From NCBI GenBank assembly GCA_963675425.1, contig OY776214.1:2728001-2792000 (forward strand): DNA of 64,000 nucleotides, in the 5' to 3' direction. Source of the stretch: Sporobacter sp963675425 (GTDB taxonomy: Bacteria > Bacillota > Clostridia > Oscillospirales > Oscillospiraceae). The notes under the pieces are model-generated. The model searched no databases and was not told the origin of the DNA. It saw only the letters and a list, made by a program, of their open reading frames with translations. Position numbers and translations under genes: made by a program. The number at the start of each line of letters is the position of its first letter. The stretch's first letter is position 1. Below, piece after piece: positions 1 to 8,121 of this stretch.

Positions 1-1
1 T

Positions 2-577
2 GAAGAGCCGGACGAGGTCAAGGCGCTTTTAACGTACATATGCGATTTCTACATGGAAGTTGCCAAAAACACCATTGACCTGTTTAAGCCGGATGTCCTC
101 ACGCTGATGGATGACACAGCCGCGTGGGCAAACCCCTTCATCTCGCGTGAAATGTATGAGGAATTTCTGATTCCATGCCATGACCGCTGGGCCAAAATGG
201 GGCGCGACCGGGGCCTCAAGATGACGATGCACAACTGTGGCAAATGCGAGGGCATCCTCGACCTGCTTGTGGATATTGGCATCAATGCCTGGGATCCGGC
301 CCAGACGTGCAACGACCTCAAAACTGTCAAAGAGAAATTTGGAAACAAACTCGTCATTACCGGCGGCTGGGACGCGCGCGACAGGCTTTTAGACCCCGAC
401 GTCACGGAAGAAGAAATATACGAATCCGTCAAGGCCACATTCGATATGCTCGCCCCCGGCGGCGGTTTCGCCTGGTGCGGCGGCTTTCTGGGCCCGGCCG
501 ACGACGAGAATGTCAAGCGGAAAAATGACATTTTGCACGGCTTCGTCGAGGATATGTGCCACAGCGTTTATAAATAA
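2..577 (+). CDS. UroD/MtaA-type methyltransferase, 3' part (5' end outside window)
   Basis: The reading frame is open from the first bases of the window, so the start lies upstream; about 191 residues are visible. The fold type is that of the uroporphyrinogen decarboxylase superfamily, whose non-heme members (MtaA, CmuA, MtbA and relatives) move methyl groups between corrinoid proteins and thiols using a zinc-bound Cys. The visible part contains an HNCG motif and a later AWCGG motif, which fit the His-x-Cys...Cys zinc site of the methyltransferase branch better than the heme enzyme. The stretch ITGGWDARDRLL and the C-terminal GPADDEN segment also fit this branch. A CobW-type GTPase and a His-rich protein follow at once, suggesting a metal-dependent corrinoid methyl-transfer locus rather than heme synthesis. 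Substrate unknown. Confidence 0.8.
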   Translation, partial: EEPDEVKALLTYICDFYMEVAKNTIDLFKPDVLTLMDDTAAWANPFISREMYEEFLIPCHDRWAKMGRDRGLKMTMHNCGKCEGILDLLVDIGINAWDPAQTCNDLKTVKEKFGNKLVITGGWDARDRLLDPDVTEEEIYESVKATFDMLAPGGGFAWCGGFLGPADDENVKRKNDILHGFVEDMCHSVYK

Positions 578-610
578 AATCTGCTTATATAGTTTAGTTA
601 GGAGTATCTT

Positions 611-1219
611 GTGAATATTTTAATTCTGGGAGGATTTCTCGGTTCAGGAAAAACGACGTCGCTCATGCGGCTGGCCCGATATATTGTCGATACAGCGCAC
701 TCCGACAAGAAAACGAAACTGATTATATTGGAAAATGAAGTCGGCGAGGTTGGTATTGACGACGCGTATCTCCGAAGCGGCGGCTTTACGGTTGACAATC
801 TCTTTTCCGGCTGCGCGTGCTGCACGGTATCGGGGGAACTGATTTCCGCCGTTGTTAAGATCGAAAAAGAGTTTGACCCGGACTGGATCATTGTTGAAAC
901 AACGGGGATTGCTTATCCGCGCAACATGCAGGAGAACATGAAAAACGCCATCGGTCAGGATTCGCGCATCGTCGTGCTGGTTGACGCCTCACGGTGGAAC
1001 AGGCTTCTTATCCCGATGAACAATCTGCTACGCGGACAGATTGAAGGTTCGGACGCCGTGCTTGTCAACAAAACGGACCTTGTCGACGGCGAGACGATTA
1101 CTAAGATTGAGGGGGATATCCTCGAAATGGAGCCGAAAGCCGTCGTGCTTAAAATATCAGCGCTTTCAGACGTACCGGACGAGGTGTGGCAGAAGGTGAC
1201 GGGAGGCGGTGCCGAATGA
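611..1219 (+). CDS. CobW/P47K-type GTPase, short form (putative metal chaperone)
   Basis: A protein of 202 residues of the G3E GTPase family (CobW, HypB, UreG), which uses GTP to deliver metal to target enzymes. Visible motifs are a Walker A loop GGFLGSGKTT (residues 7-16), the metal-binding GCACC motif (Cys68, Cys70, Cys71), VETTG (95-99) and NKTD (153-156). It ends after the GTPase core and lacks the usual CobW C-terminal domain, so it is a short form. The ATG at 611 is followed by the canonical N-terminus and sits 33 bases after the methyltransferase. Its stop overlaps the start of the next gene (ATGA at 1216-1219), so the two are translationally coupled. The neighbours suggest it serves zinc or corrinoid supply to the methyltransferase; this is inference. 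Confidence 0.88.
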   Translation: MNILILGGFLGSGKTTSLMRLARYIVDTAHSDKKTKLIILENEVGEVGIDDAYLRSGGFTVDNLFSGCACCTVSGELISAVVKIEKEFDPDWIIVETTGIAYPRNMQENMKNAIGQDSRIVVLVDASRWNRLLIPMNNLLRGQIEGSDAVLVNKTDLVDGETITKIEGDILEMEPKAVVLKISALSDVPDEVWQKVTGGGAE

Positions 1220-1746
1220 GCGAACATACACACAAACATGAACACACTGAAAATGGTTCCTGCGGTTGTCATGACCATGATACGCACAGCCGCACACATG
1301 AACACAGCGACAGCTGTTCCTGCGGCAGTCAGGACCATCATCATGATCACGGCCATGAACATACGCATGAACACACGCTTGCCACCGGAGAAATCGGTGT
1401 GATTCATGTGGAAAGCCATTTGCACGACGAGGCGCGTGTCATATCAGGTCTCGTAACACTCGTCGGCGACGAAGCGGTGATCAAAGCAGTTGTCCGTGAG
1501 CAGTTGTCGATGATGGCCCGGGCTGTTTATGAGCTCGGCGGCATCGTCGGGCATATTAAGGCCGCCTGCGAAACGAAGGCTGTCGAAATGTTTTCGGTCA
1601 CGGATTTTGAGGTCATGGCCAAAGCATCGCCGGAAAAGGAGATCCGGATTAATCTGGCGGCGATCGTGTTTATCGTGGATCAGGATGTTGCTGAAAGCCT
1701 GGTACAAAACGCTATGCAGGCGATCCGGGAAGCGGCCGGTCATTAA
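1216..1746 (+). CDS. Histidine-rich putative metal-binding protein
   Basis: 176 residues. Residues 1-53 hold 17 His and 4 Cys (Cys16, 18, 34, 36) in HEH, HDH and CxC patterns, a typical metal-storage or metal-delivery tail. The remaining 120 residues form a mixed alpha/beta domain that I do not recognise; its last part (about 143-170) resembles an ACT-like or small regulatory fold but this is a guess. I chose the ATG at 1216, which overlaps the stop of the CobW-type gene, rather than an in-frame start 30 bases upstream inside that gene. Overlap and content point to a two-protein metal-handling unit: a GTPase plus a His-rich buffer. No signal peptide, so it should be cytoplasmic. Confidence 0.75.
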   Translation: MSEHTHKHEHTENGSCGCHDHDTHSRTHEHSDSCSCGSQDHHHDHGHEHTHEHTLATGEIGVIHVESHLHDEARVISGLVTLVGDEAVIKAVVREQLSMMARAVYELGGIVGHIKAACETKAVEMFSVTDFEVMAKASPEKEIRINLAAIVFIVDQDVAESLVQNAMQAIREAAGH

Positions 1747-2090
1747 TCATCAGAATAAAAACGGTATCCTTGCATAGATACGAGGTACTATTTTAAAATC
1801 TTGTAAAATGTCTGTACAAAACATAAGATTTCTGATTAAATTGTCATGGCTGTTTTCCAGCGGCCTGAAGTATAATATATAATATGGGGGGCCTGATTGC
1901 ATAACGCTATATCTGATTGCAATTGCGCCCCTCGTATTTTGTAATTTCCCGGTTATTCGGGGGCAATCTAAGGCATGGACGGATACTGTTTTGTCCGAGA
2001 ATTTATCAGACTCATCACCAAACGTGTCATTGCCTGATACGTATGAATGATATCCAGTGCTATTGTTGCGCAAAGCGCATTGGAGGGTTT
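1747..2090. other. 344-base intergenic region
   Basis: No protein-like frame is visible. A TATAAT occurs at 1871-1876 but has no acceptable -35 box 16-18 bases upstream, so I do not call a promoter. The region ends in the ribosome binding site (TTGGAGGG) of the acyltransferase gene. Confidence 0.5.
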
Positions 2091-3263
2091 ATGTCCAGAG
2101 TAAGACATCTTGTCGTATGGAAAATATTCCGTTATCCGGCGTATCTTTTTTTAAAGCTTCGTTTTCATTATTCCTGTGAACCCGCACCGAAGATACACGG
2201 CCCGTTTTTGCTCATCGCCAACCACGTGACGGATTTGGATCCGGTCATGGTTGGGTCCAGCTTCAGCCAGCAGATGTATTTTGTGGCCAGCGAGCATCTG
2301 TTCCGCAAGGGCTTTATATCGAAGCTTCTCGTCTGGCTGGTTGCGCCCATCGCGCGGATTAAGGGTTCGACGGACACCGTTTCGGCTATGAACATTATCC
2401 GCTCGCTGCGCCGGCGGGCCAACGTCGGCCTGTTTGCCGAGGGTGACCGCTCGTGGAACGGACTGACGAGCCGTCTGCATCCGACGACGGCGCGCCTCAT
2501 TAAGGCCACGAAAGCCACGCTTGTAACCTATCGGCTCACCGGTGGATATATGACAAGCCCGCGTTGGAGCCGGATTATCCGCCGCGGAAAGATGCGCGGC
2601 CGGTTTGTGAACATGTATATGCCCGAGCAGCTGTCTAAAATGTCGGTCGAGGAGCTGACCGAGGCTGTTTCGGCCGATATCTATGAGGACGCTTATGAGG
2701 TCCAGCGCCGGGAGCACATCGCGTATAAAGGTCCAAGACTTGCCGAAGGCCTTGAGCGGGCGATTTATACGTGCCCCGTCTGCAAGCGCGTATGCACCAC
2801 GCACAGCAAGGACGACCTTTTTTATTGTGAATGCGGTATGCAGGCCAAGTACACTGTCTACGGCTTTTTCGAAGGAGAGCTTCGTCCGTTTGATACCATA
2901 CGGGACTGGGACGCCTGGCAGGAGGATTTTCTGCGCCAATATGCGCAAAAGGCTGGAGACGGGCCGCTCTTCCAGGATGACGGGCAGAGCCTGTGGGAAA
3001 TTGACAGCGAACACAATGAGCGCTGCGTGGCCGAGGGCATTTTAAAGCTCTACAAGGACCGCATGGAGTTAGGCGAGTTTGCCGTCCAGCTTGATAAGCT
3101 GTATGAGATGGGGGTGATTGGCTCGGATCTGATCGTCTTTTCCTCAGAAGGCAAAAACTATGAGATCAAATCGTCCATTATGCGAAGCGGCCGGAAATAT
3201 CTGACGATGTACCGTATCCTGACCGGAGACTGCTCGCCGGTCGGCACCGTCACCAGCATCTGA
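2091..3263 (+). CDS. PlsC-type acyltransferase with C-terminal zinc ribbon
   Basis: 390 residues counted from the ATG at 2091, which follows GGAGGG at good spacing; a longer frame upstream lacks any binding site. Residues 30-190 are a 1-acyl-glycerol-3-phosphate acyltransferase domain: the catalytic HVTDLD (HX4D, His45 and Asp50) and FAEGDRS (115-121, the FPEGTRS block) are present. The family esterifies lysophospholipids at the inner membrane face. The second half is unusual: a CPVC...CEC zinc-ribbon-like element (Cys228, 231, 235, 246, 248) and about 140 further residues unlike ordinary PlsC. The substrate may therefore not be the standard lysophosphatidate. The next gene starts 21 bases downstream. 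Confidence 0.8.
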   Translation: MSRVRHLVVWKIFRYPAYLFLKLRFHYSCEPAPKIHGPFLLIANHVTDLDPVMVGSSFSQQMYFVASEHLFRKGFISKLLVWLVAPIARIKGSTDTVSAMNIIRSLRRRANVGLFAEGDRSWNGLTSRLHPTTARLIKATKATLVTYRLTGGYMTSPRWSRIIRRGKMRGRFVNMYMPEQLSKMSVEELTEAVSADIYEDAYEVQRREHIAYKGPRLAEGLERAIYTCPVCKRVCTTHSKDDLFYCECGMQAKYTVYGFFEGELRPFDTIRDWDAWQEDFLRQYAQKAGDGPLFQDDGQSLWEIDSEHNERCVAEGILKLYKDRMELGEFAVQLDKLYEMGVIGSDLIVFSSEGKNYEIKSSIMRSGRKYLTMYRILTGDCSPVGTVTSI

Positions 3264-3284
3264 GCAATGACAGGGAGGTAACCT

Positions 3285-4676
3285 ATGGATTATTCCAGCG
3301 CCAACCATGCCGTGTGGAACGTCATCATCCAGTTTGGAATCATCGCGGTCGTCATATTGGTGTCCAATTTTCTGCGCCGCAAAATCCCGCTTGTACGCAA
3401 CAGCCTGATACCGACGGCCGTGCTGGGCGGGTTCCTCCTGTTGATTGCGCGGACGGCAGGGCTTATAAACCTTGATACAAACTTCATGGAGATTTTAATC
3501 TATCACGGCATCGCGCTGGGTTTTATCGCCATGTCTTTGCGTATTCCCGACAAAACGGCCGCGGCGAAGGCAAGTCTGACGGGACCGAAAACAGGGGCGC
3601 TCATCGTCAGCTCCTATCTGTTACAGGCGATTATCGGCCTTGTCATATCGATTGGGCTGGCTTACACGGTTATGCCGGACCTCTTTAAATCCTGCGGTAT
3701 TCTGCTGCCGATGGGCTTCGGCCAGGGGCCGGGGCAGGCTAACAACGTTGGCACGACGTATCAGACAGCCGGGTTTATCGGCGGGCGCAGCTTTGGTCTG
3801 TCGCTGGCGGCCGCCGGCTTTTTATGCGCGTGCATCATCGGCGTCATCGCCATGAACTGGCTCAATGCCAGGGGTAAGCTGAAAAAAACGAGGCCGGCAG
3901 ACATGTACGGCTCGATGATCGTGGATAAATTTCAGGACGAGGGTGAGATCCCGGTAGCTGAATCAGTCGATAAATTTTCGATTCAAATCGCACTTGTGCT
4001 GCTCGTATATCTGGCGACATTTCTCGTGACCTGGGGTATTACAGCCGCGCTCACGGCCTATCTTCCGGGTGTAGCTGCGCTGATCAACACGCTTTTGTGG
4101 GGCTTTAACTTCATCATTGGTTCGGCTCTTGCCATCCTCACGCGTGTCATTATGAAAAATCTTAAGGTCGCCAGGGTGATGACGCACCAGTATCAAAACA
4201 ATTATCTGCTCTCCCGGCTGTCGGGCTTCTTCTTTGACGCAATGATCGTGGCGGGCATCGCCTCCATCGATATTGCCGACCTATCGGGCCTGTGGGTGCC
4301 GTTCGTACTTATGTCCGTTGCAGGCGGCGTGCTGACCTGGGTCTTTCTGGCCTGGGCGTGCAAGCGTGTTTATAAAGGGTATTATTACGAGGGGCTGTTG
4401 TCCATGTATGGAATGATGACGGGTACGATCAGCTCTGGCGTGCTCCTGCTGCGTGAAATTGATCCGAATTTTGAAACGCCTGCCGCTAATAATTTGATCG
4501 TCGGCTCAAGCTTTGCCATCATTCTCGGCGCGCCGATGCTGATCTTTATCGGCATGGCCTATAAATCGGACGTCATGACGTTTATTACGCTGGGGCTGTG
4601 CGCTGTGTATTTCGCGCTGATGATGCTCTTTATTTTCAAGGTCAACCGCCGTAAAGAGGCGAAGATCAAAAAATAA
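3285..4676 (+). CDS. Sodium/glutamate symporter-like membrane protein (GltS family)
   Basis: 463 residues, very hydrophobic, with about 11-12 membrane segments in two similar halves, as in the GltS family of sodium-coupled carboxylate transporters. The stretch GFGQGPGQANN (about residues 145-155) lies where GltS proteins carry a Gly-rich re-entrant loop, and a GLLSMYGMMTGTISSG motif is the matching site in the second half. The ATG at 3285 follows GGGAGGTAAC. It is close behind the acyltransferase and ends just before a strong terminator, so the two probably share a transcript. The actual substrate cannot be read from the sequence; glutamate is only the family default. Confidence 0.78.
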   Translation: MDYSSANHAVWNVIIQFGIIAVVILVSNFLRRKIPLVRNSLIPTAVLGGFLLLIARTAGLINLDTNFMEILIYHGIALGFIAMSLRIPDKTAAAKASLTGPKTGALIVSSYLLQAIIGLVISIGLAYTVMPDLFKSCGILLPMGFGQGPGQANNVGTTYQTAGFIGGRSFGLSLAAAGFLCACIIGVIAMNWLNARGKLKKTRPADMYGSMIVDKFQDEGEIPVAESVDKFSIQIALVLLVYLATFLVTWGITAALTAYLPGVAALINTLLWGFNFIIGSALAILTRVIMKNLKVARVMTHQYQNNYLLSRLSGFFFDAMIVAGIASIDIADLSGLWVPFVLMSVAGGVLTWVFLAWACKRVYKGYYYEGLLSMYGMMTGTISSGVLLLREIDPNFETPAANNLIVGSSFAIILGAPMLIFIGMAYKSDVMTFITLGLCAVYFALMMLFIFKVNRRKEAKIKK

Positions 4677-4691
4677 AAGTTCGTACAAGGA

Positions 4692-4723
4692 CCCCCCGAA
4701 GACTGCTGCCTTCGGGGGTTTTT
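4692..4723 (+). terminator. Rho-independent terminator after the GltS-like gene
   Basis: Nine-base-pair stem CCCCCGAAG / CTTCGGGGG with an eight-base loop, followed by TTTTT, 16 bases after the stop codon. Confidence 0.9.
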
Positions 4724-4839
4724 ACGTATATGGAATCACGTGGGGATTGCGTGGGCCGAAAACGCATTGGGCTGTCGGTGACGGCGCTGCGGCTGATGAC
4801 CGTTCTCACAACAACACAGAATCGCCTTGTAAGCTGATA

Positions 4840-5880
4840 TCATAATGCTTCAAGTTCGCTGTAAATGTTCTTACTGTCCAGAAATCTGTCTTCATCCATA
4901 GCACCCATGATTACGCATACATATGTCTCGCCGCCTATTTTGGCCGCTGAAACAAGACATGCGCCCGCCTGGCTGCTGTGACCCGTCTTAAGCCCAATTG
5001 CACTAGGATAGTAATAGCTGCTGTCGGGATCGAGCAGCTCGTTTGAGTTATAATACGTGACCTCCCGGCCGTTGAGCCATGTGTCGGATATCCTGAAGCT
5101 GCCCATGATTTCAGCAAGGCAGCTGTTGTGAAGACAGGCTATGGCAATCTGTGCAAGATCATAAGCTGTGGTATACTGCCCGTATGCATCGTACCCGTCC
5201 GGCGTTGTAAAATTAGAAGAATGGGCTCCGACGGCCTCTGCTTTTTTATTCATTGTAGTAATGAAGGTTTCAATGTATTGCTGGATAGGCAAACTGTCTT
5301 CGCCGGATATTACTTTGCCTGTGTTGACAGCAAGGGTGTAAGCGGCGTCGTTGCCGGAGGGAAGCAGCAGTGCGACCAGAAGCTGCTGCACGGTTAATTC
5401 ATCTCCATGGTTTAGCCACGCTCTGGAAGCGTCCGCGGCTACTAAATCCAGTTCAGAACCAACCGTAAGCGCGTCGTCCGGCGAATAATAATCAAGCACT
5501 GTTAATGCTGTGAGCATTTTTGCCGTGCTGGCCGGCGCAATTTGCTCACGGCTGTTTTTCTGATACAAAAGCGTGTTTGTATCAGTATTTATCACACAGG
5601 CGTTTGCTGCCGTGATGCCCGCGAAAATAGAAGCAGTCTGCGTGAATTTGTCATCAGTCGCAGCAGCTGGCACGGCATTATCGTGGGTCGATATGGGCAT
5701 TGGATATTCATCTATCCAGGGGGTGGGATCATCATTGTTTGCAGATATGTCCCGAAGTTCTCCGTTAATGATCAATCCGGCTATACAGCCTACTAGGCAT
5801 AAAACCAACATGAAAATAACGCTTTTATGTGTCCTGCGCTTTTTTGGGCGACAAGGCTTACGATCGTAAGAGTTACGCAC
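4840..5880 (-). CDS. Serine-type D-alanyl-D-alanine carboxypeptidase (peptidase S11)
   Basis: 346 residues. Residues 19-40 form a membrane anchor near the N-terminus, then a penicillin-binding S11 domain with all three active-site motifs: STAK (Ser118, Lys121), SGN (175-177) and KTG (298-300). It would remove the terminal D-Ala from peptidoglycan stem peptides outside the membrane. Start is GTG at 5880 behind AAAGGG. It follows a VanR/VanS-like pair on the same strand, 132 bases after vanS. That recalls VanY of VanD-type clusters, which is also an S11 enzyme, so I read it as a VanY-like target of this two-component system rather than a housekeeping DacA; this is inference. A long perfect hairpin lies directly upstream of its binding site. 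Confidence 0.9.
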   Translation of the reverse strand: MRNSYDRKPCRPKKRRTHKSVIFMLVLCLVGCIAGLIINGELRDISANNDDPTPWIDEYPMPISTHDNAVPAAATDDKFTQTASIFAGITAANACVINTDTNTLLYQKNSREQIAPASTAKMLTALTVLDYYSPDDALTVGSELDLVAADASRAWLNHGDELTVQQLLVALLLPSGNDAAYTLAVNTGKVISGEDSLPIQQYIETFITTMNKKAEAVGAHSSNFTTPDGYDAYGQYTTAYDLAQIAIACLHNSCLAEIMGSFRISDTWLNGREVTYYNSNELLDPDSSYYYPSAIGLKTGHSSQAGACLVSAAKIGGETYVCVIMGAMDEDRFLDSKNIYSELEAL

Positions 5881-5900
5881 GATAATTGCCCTTTCATATA

Positions 5901-5958
5901 AAAAATTGCCTGTTTACTCAGGTGTGCAAAGCATACCATTTATAAACAGGCAATTTTT
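5901..5958 (-). promoter_or_regulatory. Long hairpin in the leader of the carboxypeptidase gene
   Basis: Perfect 16-base inverted repeat (5901-5916 and 5943-5958, arms reading AAAAATTGCCTGTTTA) around a 26-base loop that holds a further 7-base near-complement. On the minus strand the stem is followed by six T, then the binding site and GTG only 20 bases on. There is no room for a promoter after it, so it acts as an attenuator, a partial terminator, or a 5' mRNA stabiliser. Confidence 0.65.
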
Positions 5959-5983
5959 TAATTTGATATGGTTGATTGGCGAA

Positions 5984-6017
5984 GAAATCGTTAAGTATTT
6001 CCTAATGTTTTCCTAAG
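5984..6017 (-). promoter_or_regulatory. Putative VanR-type binding region before the carboxypeptidase gene
   Basis: Minus strand reads two copies of TTAGGAAA spaced 11 bases apart (6016-6009 and 6005-5998), then TTAACGATTTC (5994-5984). The last 11-mer recurs exactly upstream of vanR. Direct repeats about one helical turn apart are typical of OmpR-family sites. Confidence 0.5.
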
Positions 6018-7161
6018 ATCCAGGTCGTGGCGCTGCCGGTGCCGAAGGAAGCTCGACTGTAAACACCGTACGACCCTCGGTGCTTTCCACCTTGATATTA
6101 CCGCCATGCAGAGAGACGATATCTTTCGCAATGGCAAGACCAAGACCGGCTCCGCCGGTTGAACTGGACCTTGCGCTGCTTAGTCGGTAGAATTTATCAA
6201 AAACACAGTTTATCTTATCTTTTGGGATGACTCCGTGGTTTTCAAATCTGATCCTTGTTTTCTCGGGCGTTTCCACAGCCGACACTTTGATGGGGCTGTT
6301 ATCGAGGCTGTAGGCAATCGCATTTTTCAAGATATTGTTAAAAACTCTTGCCAGTTTTTCAGAATCGCCATAAACGCTAACGTCGTCTCCGACATCAATC
6401 CTGGTCTCTTTTCCACGAACGGCCATCTGCGGGTATAATTCGTCTGAAATCTGTACCATCATATAACAGAGGTTAATCTTCTCCTTATTAAGTGGTACGG
6501 ACTGCAGATTATACCGTGTAATCTCAAAAAATTCATTAACAAGCGTTTCGAGTCTGTTGGCTTTCTCCAGCGCAATATGGATATACTTCAATTTTTGTTC
6601 ATCAGCGATATCCGGGGTTTCATCCAAGAGGCTTAGATAGCCGATGACAGACGTAAGCGGAGTTTTTATATCGTGAGCCAAATAAACAACGAGGTCATTT
6701 TTCTGCTGCTCGGCCTGCCGTGCGTCGAGCGCACGTTCTTCAAGCGTTTTTTTTAGGTGGTTTAATTTTTGCTCAACAAATTCCAGCTCTGAGCTAAGCG
6801 TTATTTCTTTTGGGTTATCGAGCATGATATGATCAATTCCCATTACTATTTCATCGTAGTAAGCCGTAAAAGAACCCAGAAGCATACGAAAAAGGAACAG
6901 CATGAATATGATTATGACGATGCCGATAATGGCTTCCAGATTGTTTGGTATCATTTTCTGGTATATAAAAAGCGCACGATTGTAATCCGTTTTAAATATA
7001 TGCCCAATCCACTCGACAACCGCATTAGCCAGCCGACCGTAACTGAGCCATCGAAAAAACAATACCGCTAAAGTGGCGAAAGCCGTAATCAGCAGGCCCC
7101 TGGCAAATATTCTTCTTTTTAATTTCGAGTAATCATAGGCTCTTTTGTTATTAATTTTCAA
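6013..7161 (-). CDS. vanS: VanS-like sensor histidine kinase
   Basis: 382 residues: two membrane segments (about 22-38 and 76-96), a HAMP-like linker, then HisKA with phosphoacceptor His163 in YLAHDIKTPLTS, an N box (NNILKNA) and G boxes (GGAGLGLAIAKD). The N-terminal DYSKLKR, the block around His163 and the NEFFEITRYNLQ segment match VanS of glycopeptide-resistance clusters closely as I remember them. The external loop is only about 35 residues, as in VanS. The TTG start at 7161 overlaps the vanR stop by 11 bases. It should sense wall damage or glycopeptides and phosphorylate the adjacent VanR-like regulator. No resistance ligase lies in the window, so actual resistance cannot be claimed. 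Confidence 0.88.
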   Translation of the reverse strand: MKINNKRAYDYSKLKRRIFARGLLITAFATLAVLFFRWLSYGRLANAVVEWIGHIFKTDYNRALFIYQKMIPNNLEAIIGIVIIIFMLFLFRMLLGSFTAYYDEIVMGIDHIMLDNPKEITLSSELEFVEQKLNHLKKTLEERALDARQAEQQKNDLVVYLAHDIKTPLTSVIGYLSLLDETPDIADEQKLKYIHIALEKANRLETLVNEFFEITRYNLQSVPLNKEKINLCYMMVQISDELYPQMAVRGKETRIDVGDDVSVYGDSEKLARVFNNILKNAIAYSLDNSPIKVSAVETPEKTRIRFENHGVIPKDKINCVFDKFYRLSSARSSSTGGAGLGLAIAKDIVSLHGGNIKVESTEGRTVFTVELPSAPAAPRPGS

Positions 7162-7855
7162 TTTTATATCCCACCCCCCAAACAGTTTTTATATACTTTG
7201 GGTTTTCTGCGGTATCGTTCATTTTTTCACGTAAGTGCCGAATGTGCACGGTAATCGTATTGTTATTTTTGGCATAGTACTCATCCTGCCAAATTTCGTG
7301 AAACAATTCCTCGGCGCTGACCACGCTGCCCTTCCGTTCCAGAAGGATTTTAAGAATCAAAAACTCTGTTGGTGTCAGCGATATAGCTTTTTCATTCAGT
7401 GAGCATTCATGGGTCTTTATGTTCATAGCCAAACCGGAATGTTCTATAATCCCTTCTGAAGCCGTATCAGGCTGACCGGGGGTGTATTTCTTGTATCTGC
7501 GCAATTGTGCCTTTACCCGCGCAACCAGTTCAAGCGGGCGAAACGGCTTTGTAATATAATCATCAGCACCCAAAGTCAGTCCCGTAATCTTATCAGTTTC
7601 CTCAACTTTTGCCGTTAGCATTATAACGGGATAGTGGTTGTTCATATTTCGTATTGTCTGACAGATGGAAAGTCCGCTGATATCCGGAAGCATAATATCT
7701 AATATGGCGAGATCAAGCTCCGTATTTTCAATACAGGCCAACGCTTCTATTCCCGAGTAAAATTTATATACTGCTAAATTTTCATTTCGAAGATATACCT
7801 CGATCAAATCCGCGATTTCTTTTTCATCGTCAACCACAAGTATGTTTTCCGCCAA
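7151..7855 (-). CDS. vanR: VanR-like OmpR-family response regulator
   Basis: 234 residues. Receiver domain 1-120 with acidic pair Asp9/Asp10, phosphoacceptor Asp53 (LAILDIMLPDISG), Thr81 and Lys103; C-terminal winged helix about 135-232. The receiver block GADDYITKPFRPLELVARVK and the end of the DNA-binding domain (NNTITVHIRHLREKMND) match VanR very closely from memory. The gene starts the minus-strand operon vanR-vanS-carboxypeptidase. Upstream a TATAAT lies at 7882-7887 with no good -35 box, which fits an activator-dependent promoter. The 11-mer TTAACGATTTC sits 38-48 bases further upstream. Confidence 0.9.
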   Translation of the reverse strand: MAENILVVDDEKEIADLIEVYLRNENLAVYKFYSGIEALACIENTELDLAILDIMLPDISGLSICQTIRNMNNHYPVIMLTAKVEETDKITGLTLGADDYITKPFRPLELVARVKAQLRRYKKYTPGQPDTASEGIIEHSGLAMNIKTHECSLNEKAISLTPTEFLILKILLERKGSVVSAEELFHEIWQDEYYAKNNNTITVHIRHLREKMNDTAENPKYIKTVWGVGYKIEN

Positions 7856-7881
7856 AACGCAACGCCCCCTTCAGCTTACAT

Positions 7882-7935
7882 ATTATACGTGATTTGCGGA
7901 ACCGACGTATTATTAATTAATTGTGAAATCGTTAA
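7882..7935 (-). promoter_or_regulatory. vanR promoter region with putative VanR box
   Basis: Minus-strand -10 TATAAT (7887-7882) without a recognisable -35, and TTAACGATTTC at 7935-7925, identical to the copy in front of the carboxypeptidase gene. Suggests autoregulation by VanR. Confidence 0.5.
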
Positions 7936-8060
7936 TTTTATCTTACGCTCTGTACCGATTTCTCTTTGTGTACCTGATTATATAAGGTGTTTTCGGGATA
8001 CGCAAGGCCGTATCAACAATATGATGATGATAATAATCCGATCAGCTCTGTATTTAACAA

Positions 8061-8092
8061 TAAACGCCTTCCCCGCAAAGGGAAGGCGTTTA
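8061..8092 (-). terminator. Terminator of the 8122-8697 gene
   Basis: Perfect 13-base stem TAAACGCCTTCCC / GGGAAGGCGTTTA with a six-base loop, followed on the minus strand by a T-rich run. Confidence 0.75.
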
Positions 8093-8121
8093 AGGGCTGA
8101 TGATTTGCCTGCATCGGGCGG

